From: Xylogone sp. PMI_703
Lineage: Eukaryota; Ascomycota; Leotiomycetes
Assembly: GCA_021399445.1 (NCBI GenBank)
Contig: JAJTUQ010000001.1
Span: 3,968,001 to 4,032,000 of the forward strand
Length of the DNA: 64,000 nt
Direction: 5' to 3'
Below the pieces are notes generated by a model, which saw only the letters and a list, made by a program, of their open reading frames with translations, searched no databases and had not been told where the DNA came from. Shown here piece by piece: positions 33,635 through 44,332 of the stretch. A program made the translations under genes and the position numbers. Every line of letters starts with the position of its first letter. The first letter of the stretch is position 1.

Positions 33635-35233
33635 TAGAGCTGTTAAGGCTCCATCCTGAAAGTAATAGGTGATAAGTGTAGGATTAAGTTTTGTCAGATT
33701 TGAATTTTAGGTATTGCCACATCATCTCAGCTTTATACAAATAGATATGATATGATTGAAAATATGGCATACAGTCAGTGAACATAGGCTAAGAGGTATT
33801 CACTTATAAGCACTAGAATATATGAATGGGTCTCGGAGCGAAATAGTGTACTACATGTAAACCACGAGGCGGTCAAGGAAATACTGTGTACTTCCATACC
33901 TGGAAAGACAGCGCTCCGAAGCCCAGAGTATGTTACTGGATAGAATACTGCCTATAGCAGGGCTATCGGTCCTACTGGACCAATCATTACGGTACAGTAT
34001 CACTTTTGGAAGACACTATCTGTACTCATGGAATTGACAATAAATCTTATTTCTATCATCCTGTCTTGGTCTCTTTCAAAATCGCTCCCGGTTAAGGGAT
34101 AAGCCCATGCTAGCAGCGCCCTTAAAAGTTATATTACTTATACGACAGGGCTCCTGCGGTATTTGGATAGTGCTTGCTCTATGCTCTACTTGAGTTGATC
34201 ACTTGAAGAATAATTTAACAACCACAATAAGTGATATTTCACCTGAAAAGAAGAGATTTATCCGTATGAAATCACTGAAAAGAATGGTATCAGAATGATT
34301 ATGCATATTCTACACGTGACTGGGCTTTAAGGGTCTGCTCTTGTTTGAATTAAGAAATTGCCTTGCTATTTAAGTGATAACTGAACTTATTATTAGCGGT
34401 AACCCTCGTTGAGGATACCGTTTATTAACTCAATTGAGTCCATCTTCCGGCTAGAATATTTTGGGTAATTAAGTGTGAGTTGCGGTCACTGGGCTTTCAG
34501 AACCAAGTCTACTCTTTGACTGCCAGACTACGTTGTCTTGAGCGAACCATTACACAACCTTATCCCTAATCTGCTTTACTTCTAACTCTTAGAGCTAACA
34601 ATATCTTGTTACCCGTTTTACTAGAAATGTGCGACGCCGAGTAGATAAGATCTAGTGATTTTGAATCTCTTTTTAGTATTATGGTGCAATGTTTATTACT
34701 GCAAGCCGGGGCCATACTCTTTTCATGGTATAACGCAGGCTCAACTAAACTATATTAAACGTCATATTTACGTCTCTTATTCATCTATTCTATCTTCTCA
34801 TTTATTTCTGGCCATTTTCGGTAAAACCAGTTCTCGCCGCTCCTTAAGATGCCGATAGTGGTTACGTCGTATCTGATTGCCCGTTCTTAGAAGGGGAATT
34901 TTCAGTTATCAAACTCAGTATAAATGTGCAGGAGCCTAGGGCCCTTCTGCGGCGGGTCAGGTTCAGAGATCAATTTGTATTCATCATTATTCTGCCTATT
35001 CTACATAGACTGCTGTGCCACTAGATCTAGACAATAGAGCTCCATTGTCTCTCTAGCGTCACTTCACTCTTGCTACTAGATCATCAGCAATATGGAAAGG
35101 GCAAATCATGTGTTACAACGAGGCTAGAGAATCAGAAGACATCTTATCCTTCCATGGTCAAGTGAAACAGCCAATCGTATTTATACAATCACGTCATCTT
35201 CTATGGTGAGTATCCTTTGAAGGTTTGGGAATT

Positions 35234-35341
35234 GTCGCATAATACTATATATAGAGGAATAGCAAAATACTAAAAAGATGAATTCTATAGACGACTTCTT
35301 TTTAGTATTTTGCTATCCCTCTATATAAATTATTATGCAAC
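35234..35341. mobile_element. Fold-back (MITE-like) inverted repeat, about 108 bp
   Basis: Left arm 35248-35278 (TATATAGAGGAATAGCAAAA...) and right arm 35297-35327 are inverted copies with a single mismatch over 31 bp, separated by an 18-base spacer. Less perfect pairing extends outward through GCATAATA on both sides, to about 35234 and 35341. GGAAT occurs next to both outer ends and could be a target-site duplication, though this is weak. No ORF is contained, so if mobile it would be non-autonomous. Confidence 0.6.
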
Positions 35342-36013
35342 AGGAATGGCAGGCTCGAACGACATAGCAGTCACTAAAACGTGCCCCACGAAAAATCATT
35401 CCACAGAAGTCCATAAGCTGGTTCATCGCGGCATTCCAATCTATATTCATAAATGCATGATATATAAATATTTTATGCAGTTCATGCCTGCCACGACACC
35501 GATACTCAAAATCTTTGTGTATTATCAATGAGTGCCAGAATGCTCATCGGTTGCAGAGTTAAGGAATGCCGGTCAATTGACTTTTTAAAGAAGGGCGAGC
35601 GGTATAGCGGTGTGTTCAACATAGCCAGAACAGAATATGAATATAAATTGATCTCTGGACCTAAAAACACTAGCACTCTCTAAGGATTTTCCAGAAATAA
35701 TAAAAAGTCTCGCTCAAATTGCCCACGTTATTGAAAAGCATCAAAGAAGCTTAACTTACACGATGATGTGCGTAGTAATCGATTCTCGATCTATAAACGA
35801 GCTCAACATTGGTCAGTGTAACTAAGAGAAATAAAAGATGCTCTAGCTTGCTTATGTCTTAGTCATAATAACGTAAAGGAACTAGCTAAACGTGATCTAG
35901 CATAGTCTTAGGAAATTGACTGTACATTAAAGTGAAACGTAAGAAGCGGCTTAGGCTCCCATCTTACGAGAGATTTTGACAAAAGCTCCAGTGCCATTAG
36001 TAGATTGTATTTG

Positions 36014-36046
36014 GGCGGGCTTGTTGCGGAGTTTGCGGAGCCCGCC
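36014..36046. repeat. GC-rich hairpin in AT-rich DNA
   Basis: GGCGGGCT at 36014-36021 and AGCCCGCC at 36039-36046 pair perfectly. The loop contains a direct repeat of TTGCGGAG. It may be a terminal fragment of an old transposon. Confidence 0.5.
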
Positions 36047-37593
36047 TATGATCGGTATACAAGTTAGTATAAGGGGTTCTGGAAATGCAATTATATTAAT
36101 CATCCTCATTCGATTACTGATTGTTACTCACTTCGAATGTATTATAACAGTAGAAATGCTGGGTCTTAGATCTGCTTTGAACATTACTAGGTATAATAAT
36201 TATTACAAGCTTTATGATCAAGACTATGATCAAAGAACGCTGTTACTTAGTAGTATTCGGTGTAACATAACAATATGGGACAATCAGTCATTGATGATTC
36301 TTAATTTAGTGGGATTTAGTTACCGCTCAGTTTTTGTTATCAAGAGGATTATGGCTAGCCAGGGTCTTAAGTTCAATGTATTTCATAAACCGCCGGGAAC
36401 ACAATATTTCGTATTTTGATTTCAGAATTATGAGGACTGTAAAGTAGAGATTTAGAATATACTCGTAACAGCTCGGATGAGAGCTTACGGAGGTAGAAAT
36501 CTTCTAAGGAACCGATCCCAAGAGATCCTTAACCAGCTATCTGTCCTCTTCTCATGCTACCTACATCCTAAATAACTACCAGTATTCGCAAGGCTAGGCG
36601 CCACTTCTAAAACCTATATCCAAGCTTGGGCCTTCATATTTTGAGTACTTTGCCAGCATTTCTAGCTCTCTTTACTAATGACGTTTTATTGGATTTGCAA
36701 CTTCGGTATTCGGTGCTTTTACATTCCATCAGTAATTTAGCCTCGTACCTTCCAGAAACGGTCAATTGTGCTCGGAATCAACTTCTTACAGTAAAATCGG
36801 AATGATACAACCTTTTAAGTGCATCGTGCTAACTATGTAGCATCCGGTCTTTTAACGAGTTGCAGCCCGGAATACTGCTGGATACAGACTGCGGAATTAC
36901 TGTATCAACTAAGACTTGTAAGCTTACTGTGGAGCTACTTTTATAGTATCGTAATGTATTACCGTGCATTCAACATGCTATCTGCTGATTCTCGCCTGTC
37001 TATTAACCTATTGACAATTTATCTTACCTCATATTCAAGGTTCAATAATCAGTGGAACATATTAACGGGCAGCTAAGCTGAGTTTACTAGTGACCAGCAA
37101 CCAAGGCTCCCCAGCTTAATCTTAACCCTTTCCAGTAAATCGGATCTTTCAGTCTTTCAATTACAACCGTAAGCACGTATCCCGCAAGCATCTCCTCTGG
37201 CCCAGTATGATAATATATTCCTATAACCAGAACAGGCAATTGTTTATGGCCATCTTTCAACATGAATGTAGAAGTATGAGTATGGATCCATTCTCTTACT
37301 TGCCATAAAGAACACTTTCTAAACTAAAATATTAGGACGGAACTCTCAGACGTGTGGACTGTATCGTAAGAAAATCATCGGCATGATACGAGAACTCACG
37401 GTTCTCAAAGCTCATTTTTCATCTACCCTATAGTAATATGGCTATAAGCGACATATGAACTAGAATACTCTCGGTATAACTTAAAAAACTTAATACTGTC
37501 CATAATATCCGAAATTGATAGATTACTATATGGGTGATAAGCTCGGCCAACATGGATGTTCTGATCCGTGGGCCATGAGAGAAGTCGAAGGAT

Positions 37594-37599
37594 TATAAA
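37594..37599 (+). promoter_or_regulatory. TATA box of the small secreted protein gene
   Basis: TATAAA lies 116 bp upstream of the ATG at 37710, followed by a pyrimidine-rich leader typical of fungal transcription start regions. Confidence 0.55.
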
Positions 37600-37709
37600 G
37601 AGCCCTTCCTTTCCATCATCTAGAACTTCCCTCTCAGACAATAACATCCAAAGTACCTCAAAAATAATAAAAGAAACATCTCTTCCAAGTCCACGACTCA
37701 TCCTTCAAA

Positions 37710-37980
37710 ATGAAGTTCACAATTGTCCTTGTCGGCCTCATGGCAGCCCTCTCCGGCGCCTGCAACACCTGCAATGTAAGAATATTATTCACCTTAGGGA
37801 CAAATTAAATCTAGGACAATTAGGCTGACTTGTTCAACGACTTTTTAGGACTGCCCAGGTGACCAAGTCTGCAACCACTTCGGTGGATTTGGCGTAGACC
37901 CTTCTACTTTCTGCGTCGAGCCAAGCGACCCAGTTTGCAATGACCCTCGATCCAACTGCGACACCCTCACCTGCGACTAA
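37710..37980 (+). CDS. Small secreted cysteine-rich protein (candidate effector)
   Basis: Two exons, 37710-37775 and 37849-37980, with a 73-bp intron (gtaaga...tttag), encode 65 residues. A signal peptide (MKFTIVLVGLMAALSGA) precedes a mature part of about 48 residues containing eight cysteines. The first four are packed as CNTCNDC...VC and the rest are spaced FC, VC, NC, TC. The mature protein is acidic and rich in Asp/Pro/Asn. Size, export signal and even cysteine number fit secreted disulfide-bonded effector or antimicrobial-type proteins of plant-associated fungi. The spacing is not the hydrophobin pattern, and I do not recognise a named family. The gene sits alone in AT-rich gene-poor DNA between two nitrilase genes. 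Confidence 0.85.
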
Positions 37981-40585
37981 GTTTTCAATATATGACCTGA
38001 GTGGTGAATAAGCAGTTGTCGCATAAGTTACGGTTGTATACAGTAATAACTGAGTGATCTGTGTGTATTCGGAGGTGTACGAATGGGAGTTCTATATATA
38101 CAGTAGGATAGGGGGTTCGGTGATTGCCGGCGCTACAGCACGGCCACCATATTATGCAACAGCAGTCAGCAGTCAGCGAAGCAAAGAGTGATTGGAGGGG
38201 TGGCTAACGATACACTCAGAGTATAGAATAGAAGCAATCAGTATAGAGCATCAATCAATCACTTACCTATTCTGAGATAAACAAATTCTCCCGTAATTGT
38301 CGAAGACTTACATCTGTTGGGATTATGTGACCCTAGGTATTCAACCAATCCCTTTGTATATAGCTCTCCCTGTAGTCTTAGTTCTCTCTGTTATCTGTTA
38401 CTATGGCCGTCATCACATCCTCCTGCGACAGTATATTTATCGTTAACCTATTTAAGTATTTCATGCTAGCAATGATATGATAACTATTTATAAACTTTAT
38501 AAAGTATCCTTACTTGCCATACAGAATTAAGGTTAGCAAGTAGCAGCTAGTCATTTAGTGTGGAGTGCTAGGGTATCGTTAACATCCCTGCCGGTCTTAA
38601 GTATCTCGTAGGGTTAAGGTTCAAATAGGAAGTTATTTTCGAAAATCCTTACCCAGCACCTGGAAGGTATAATTGCCTGATTAGGAAGCCATCGGCGCCC
38701 ATATACAGTACTGTACTACCATAAGCTACTATTGTAAGTGGATGTAATGTATGGCCATAGAGATGGATTGAAGAGAGAATGGAGGCTACAGTAGGAGCTG
38801 TTACAAAGGGATTCGCTGGATACCTACAGTAGGGTCACAGATCTCAACAGTCACTATCAACTCAATTCGGTGCTACATAATTTTTAGCTCTCTATATAGC
38901 TCACTATAAGTTTTCAGTAATCGGACGCGTACAATAATTCCGCGGTCGCAGCACATCTCAAGGTGATTATCCAATGGACTTAATAGCTATATAAGTATCC
39001 CGATTCTAAACTCTCGAGATGTATCTTTAGGCAGTGGATTCAGATGCAATTTATGTACAGCGTATTTTCGTAGAGAGAATGCTTAAATATCCGGAGACTT
39101 ATATTATAATTTAGTATACTAAAAAGACCTTTGAAGTTTTGCATTCATAGCAACATTATATAAGCAGCAAATAGACACTATCATGGGCTATATTTAGGCA
39201 CGTCGAAGCATGAATTGAGGTATGAGCCAGCTATCTATTGGAAGCTTTCTAGATGTGAACTTGCATTTTCTTCCGCAGTTAGGCGATCCAGAGCAAAGTT
39301 CGAGCTCTATGCCCGATTCTGGTTATATATACCGTTCCTGCTAGATTTCCAGCCATTGGCTATCAGTCGCGGTATACTGCTGGCAACCTGGTACTTATTC
39401 GGTCCATGCAACTCAATACTTGACACCGGCGCTTGTCTAATATATGTTACACACCCAGGCCGGTCTGGAAGAGGAGCTAATACCTGGTTCGATAATGGAT
39501 ATATAGATTGACCGTGTATATCATTCTGGTGCTTTGAAAAGTTAGGCACAATCCACCCTTCGTGGTGATCTTTTGTGAAAAGGGTATTAGTAAGTATATG
39601 TGAGCCAAAACACTGGCCTCGAGAATTGACAGGCTTAATACTATAAGTGTGACCAAATATTATTAGTAGATATCTAAGATAATATCAAGCTACGATGTTC
39701 CCGATATCTCGCAAATCCCTAAGGATAAAGTCTCCAGTATATGGGATGATCATATGCTGCTTCTGCGTGTTGGAGTATTGTTATTGAAGGACCGATTTTT
39801 CTAAGGAGCTCCGGTCATTATATCGTCAAAAGATCAAAGAGGTTCAGCTTTTCTATGCCTAGCTCTGTCTTTCCCTCAAATGTCCGACCGGATATTAAAG
39901 TAAAAGAGGCTGCAATCTGAACTAAGATCAATTTGGCAACTATTCTATCAGAATTGCAGTCCGTAGTAATGATTCATAAGTCAAATCCCGATTTGATACT
40001 CCTATGAGACGCTGAAAGTGGGACACGAGATACGAATTTTGACGACGCTAAGAACTGATTACGATAGGAGGATTCTAGCGAGGTTGTAGTATAGTATGAG
40101 TGTGGAGCTGCATGTTAATATGTTAAGCCATGAGATGGGGTTTACCCTTGAGAACAAGGGAATATGTGCGACGGGAGTGGCGCAAAGTAGTCAGCATGTC
40201 CGGGATATACTTAAGATGGTGTATGTCTTCAGCATACTACCAAATACCGCCACAGAGACCGAAATCCCTGAGCGCACACATAATATGAGCCATACACTTC
40301 TTGATTTGATTTCTAAGAAAGCCATGGCCAAGCATTTTCTACTACTTGGCATGCAGACATACTTTCAAATCCCGGAGAGTGGTTACATGGTATTGCCATC
40401 CGCGACTTGAATGGGTGATCATCGAATCCCTGCCATATCCCTAGCATATCTCAATAAGTATTTATATAGTTTGCTTCTCCTGAACTGAAATACGGATAGC
40501 AAAGCAAACTGCATCGTTTCATCAAACACGCATACAACAACTAAGAACACGTTTCACTAGTCAAAGTTTTCGATTTACAGCAACA
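37981..40585. other. AT-rich gene-free region
   Basis: About 2.6 kb between the secreted protein and the second nitrilase. Only short ORFs occur. The 104-codon frame at 40096-40410 has no recognisable feature and no typical fungal intron or promoter context. The nitrilase TATA box lies at the right end. Confidence 0.5.
40463..40468 (+). promoter_or_regulatory. TATA box of the second nitrilase gene
   Basis: TATATA within TTTATATAG lies 118 bp upstream of the ATG at 40586. The context is similar to the TATA element of the cyanide hydratase gene. Confidence 0.5.
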
Positions 40586-41679
40586 ATGTCTAAAACTGTC
40601 CGTCTTGGTGCTGTCCAAGCAGAGCCTGTGTGGTTCGATCTTCAAGGATCTGTCCAAAAGACCATCAGCATCATCCAAGATGCGGCCCAGAGGGGCATCA
40701 ATGTTCTCGGTTTTCCGGAGGTCTTTATTCCAGGTTACCCATGGTAAGCTTATCTTCCTACGATCTTCTTGCTATCCTACCACTTTTATCCCTTTCTCTC
40801 CCTAACGTTTTGACTTTCTAAGGGACATCTGGACGCAAAGTATGCCACAAAATATAGCCATGACACATAAGTACATGGCCAATTCCCTCGTCCGCGAATC
40901 CCCAGAAATGGAAGCCATCAAGGCAGCCGTGAAAGCCGCAGGGATATTTGTTGTTCTTGGTTATAGCGAACGAGATGGCGGCTCCTTGTACATCTCACAA
41001 TCCTCTATCTCGCCGGAGGGTGTGATAGTTGCTCACCGTCGAAAGATAAAGCCTGCACATGTTGAGCGTAGTATCTGGGGTGATGGCGGGGCTACCGACC
41101 TGACTTCAGTCGTCGATAGTCCGTTTGGAAAAGTCGGAGCACTATGCTGTTTCGAGCACTACATGCCATTGTTAAGACAGTATCAATACGCCCAAGGCGT
41201 TCAAATCCACGTTGCAGCTTGGCCACCATTCTTTGAGGTACCAGAGGGAAGTGGTGGAGCGCTCCAGACTACCCCGACAACGAGTGCATTGGCTACTCAG
41301 TTTACGGCACTCGAAGGACAGACTTTTGTAATTCTGAGCACTTCAGTCGTTAAGGAAAATAGTCTAGGTTTGATGCATTTGGTGGATGTTGGAGTGACTG
41401 ATAAGGTATATTTTGTCCTTAGCATTGTTGAATCTCAATCACTAACCTTTTGTCTCATAGGCTGCTGGTGGATTCGCTATGGTTTACGGGCCTAATGGCA
41501 AAGAACTAGTGTCTAGACTCGCTGCTGATGAGGAGGGCATTTTGCAAGCCGATGTTGTGCTGTCGGATATTGATTACTCAAAGGCTTTATTGGACCCCGT
41601 GGGGCACTACTCGAGATCCGATTTAATGAGTTTAGTGGTAAACAGATTTGGAGAGGGAGCTAATATCATCGAAAAATGA
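40586..41679 (+). CDS. Nitrilase (carbon-nitrogen hydrolase superfamily)
   Basis: Three exons, 40586-40743, 40823-41405 and 41461-41679, give 319 residues with closing phases. The catalytic triad is E45 ([13 protein letters not shown]), K127 ([11 protein letters not shown]) and C162 ([11 protein letters not shown]). This matches branch-1 nitrilases (EC 3.5.5.1), which hydrolyse nitriles to carboxylic acids plus ammonia. It lacks the C-terminal extension of the neighbouring cyanide hydratase, and the sequences differ throughout, so it is a different subfamily and not a recent tandem copy. Aromatic versus aliphatic substrate preference cannot be told. It is probably cytosolic. Confidence 0.92.
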
Positions 41680-43495
41680 ATATATATAGGGTAGAGAGTT
41701 AGATGGGACTCTTATTTCATATTTAACCGTAGATATCTCAATTGAACAGACTTTATCCAAGATGATTGTTAAAGCAAAAGGTACTAGCCCGAAGATGGAC
41801 GACGTGCTTCATATCTAATAACATTCTTTTCCCTTAAACTACTCAATGGGAGCTTGGTAGTATTAGTTGATGTGATCGCTCAGATTCTATTAATAGGCAC
41901 TATGAAATAGAATATAGAGTGTGTTTGGAGTTATTACCAAACGAGGTATACAACATGATGCTTGTCTTACAGAGTGAGAGAAGGTTAGGCCTAGCTGTAG
42001 AATTGTTATCAATACAATTAGGGCTTTAATATTGTCCAAGCCAATTGCTGGACCCCGTGAGCTACAAGTAGTAGCCACTGCCTTTATAGTCATACCACCC
42101 CTACGGCTTTAGTACCGCTTCGCTATAGCCCGTCGGCTACATATGCCTTAGACAGTGGGTGATTTGGCGGACTCATGCCCTAAGGAGATGACTTTAAAAG
42201 ATGTAATAATGATCGAGGAGAAGTTCTGTAATAACATAATGCTGAGTCGAAGATAGGTCAGATCCGTATACTACGGACCATATGCTAAAAAGTATAATGG
42301 TTTATATCATTTTGGAACGTGGACTGTTTACCTTGCTGACTTAGATGATGAAGTAGCCGGCGTTAGCTGAGTACAGCACCATGTCTCACAGGTCCACAAC
42401 CCAGGGCCGACGGTTGGCCATGGCATGAATAAAGGTCCGAGCTAGAGTTGGCAAGTTATACCGTTCATCAGTGATAGTCTTGGCATCTGGAACGGCTGGA
42501 AATCGCATCGGTATAACCTCCTTGCCGCTTTTATACGTATTTAAATACAAACCACTGCTACCAAGACAAGAATCATCTCTTACTAAAACAAGCACACACA
42601 CACTCATTGGCCATCCTCAACACTTTAGACCTCCCATAATAATGGACACTCTTTCATCCTATCGTAACGTCTTGTGGCTAGCTTAACGTAGTATGGTTAC
42701 AATGACCAAACCAGCATAGATTAGGTTAGAGAAGGGTATACAACGCCCTTCATCTTTAAATTGCGGAAAAAGTTAGCTCATTTACACTAAGACCCTAGCT
42801 AGGCATAATCCCTATTAATCTTTAGACTGCTCGAAACGCGCGAAAAGTAAGAAACTCTGGTACTTGGCCCGGCGCTAGTTTCAGATTAGCTCTCACACAA
42901 GCCCCATTAATACTGGAGTTATACGAACTCAGATGTGCAACAAAAATTTTGGTCCACTGGGGTTACCATATTTATCTATTTTATTTTTCTTCTAGTTCAC
43001 AGGTTCAGTAAGAAGTATTAGATATAAAAGGGGATTAGGGTTACTGTCCTTTGGATTTTGTGAAAGTGAGCCTAGACCCTGCAAGGATGAGACTTTGCTA
43101 GAGTTGAATTGACGGGAACAAATGGGGGATAAAGTTGATACAGAATTAAACGACACAAATTACTTGGATAATCATCAAGTGATATCATCATTCTCTCTGA
43201 TTCTATTTACTTTTTACTCCGTGATATGTAAATATTTTACAAATGCGGCACTACCTCAGAGATAATCGTTGATATCCAAGCTTTCTATATCTTCTATGAT
43301 AAGCCCCCCTTAAACGCATAAATCTCAATCTATCGCGTAAGCTAGTGTGTATATCTAAATACAATGCAAACCCAATAACGTAAGCTATATCCATTTCTTA
43401 AATTCACCAAAACTCTCACAGCCAACTCAGTGATATCAAACCAAGATGGTGACCCTGGGATAGCCAAAGACACAAAGAAACTTCCATACTGAACA
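41680..43495. other. AT-rich gene-free region at the right end of the accessory island
   Basis: About 1.8 kb with no supported gene. A stretch around 42060-42150 (CTACGGCTTTAGTACCGCTT and nearby TATAGCCCGTCGGCTAC) is GC-richer than its surroundings and resembles decayed repeat DNA, but no element boundaries are seen. Confidence 0.45.
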
Positions 43496-44332
43496 TCAAA
43501 ACACAACAACGATGGCCACACCAAGCGCGACCATGGCACCAAATGTAGATATAACCTGGTTGTGTCCAGAACCGCCATTGAGACTTCCTATCGTAGCAAC
43601 AGAAGGTTGTGGTCTTTCAGAACTACCAGTGCTGTTTGTATGTCCAGATACGGAAGTTGACTTGGCGCTTCCTGTGGATTTACTTGGATATTCCCTGGTG
43701 GTAGTAGTTGCGGTTGTATCGGAGGAAGCGGTAGCAGATCCAGATGAGGTAGACGGTGAAGGTGTCTCGGTAGATGTAGTTTCACTCGGGATTACGGTGC
43801 CTGTGGTACCAGTTGCTGTAGCTGTAGCGGTTGTAATGGATTGGGGAGCGGCGGAGTTGGAAGAGATAATTGAGAACTGGTTGGAGTAGTTCACGATATT
43901 CTTGTTTCCATTGTCGATTATTTCGAAGGCGTAGGTCGAGCCTGTGGAGAGGGTCGTAGGGACGGACCAGAGATAAGAGCCGGTATTCTTGATATTTGCT
44001 AGTATACAGTCAGATCAACTATGCCCCTTATTACCCCATTTCTATAATAGGATCATTCTCATGCAATCCATGGATCTGACTATTATCCAGAAATAGGGTT
44101 GAACAGAAAACTTCTTACCAGCAATTGTTGAAACAATCTTCAACGCATCTTTATCTCCTGACCGAAGAACTATCGTCACTGTATTTGAAGTTCCCGTCGA
44201 GGGCTGCCATGTGATGTTAAACTGATCTCCTGCAGTAACCGAGGACAGCGTTGTGAATGTAAAAGGATTCTGCGCCGCAGCAATTGAAGCTAGACACAGT
44301 AGAATAAAGGAAGGGAATTTGTAAAAGAGCAT
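43496..44332 (-). CDS. Kre9/KNH1-like Ser/Thr-rich GPI-anchored cell-wall protein (paralogue A)
   Basis: Two exons, 44332-44119 and 43998-43496, give 238 residues. A signal peptide (MLFYKFPSFILLCLASIAAA) is followed by an Ig-like Kre9/KNH N-terminal domain, with FTTLSSVTAGDQFNITW and NTGSYLWSVPTTLSTGSTYA. Then comes a long Ser/Thr-rich, presumably heavily O-glycosylated stalk. The C-terminus is hydrophobic (FGAMVALGVAIVVVF), preceded by small residues suitable for GPI attachment. Members of this family sit at the plasma membrane or wall and are linked to beta-1,6-glucan assembly. The same architecture recurs 2.2 kb away on the same strand. Confidence 0.88.

Larger units (their letters stand above)
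33635..37709. other. AT-rich gene-free region with fold-back element
   Basis: About 4 kb of AT-rich DNA with stops in all frames. It contains the fold-back element at 35234-35341 and a GC-rich hairpin at 36014-36046 (both listed separately). The 147-codon open stretch at 35976-36419 has no protein-like features. Some of this is probably decayed transposon sequence, but no transposase or reverse-transcriptase motif survives. Confidence 0.5.

Noticed and set aside
35976..36419. 147-codon ORF in the AT island
   Set aside because: Ile/Leu/Tyr-rich AT-driven composition, no domain and no promoter or intron features.
40096..40410. 104-codon ORF upstream of the second nitrilase
   Set aside because: No recognisable motif, no signal peptide and a position in AT-rich DNA; insufficient support.
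32313..41679. Recent tandem duplication of nitrilase genes
   Set aside because: The two proteins differ throughout, have different exon numbers and lengths (360 and 319 residues), and belong to different subfamilies.
42060..42150. GC-richer patch resembling a transposon end
   Set aside because: No inverted terminal repeats, target duplication or second copy could be identified within the window.
43512..43889. 125-codon plus-strand ORF, Val/Glu/Pro-rich
   Set aside because: Antisense shadow of the Ser/Thr-rich stalk of wall-protein paralogue A.
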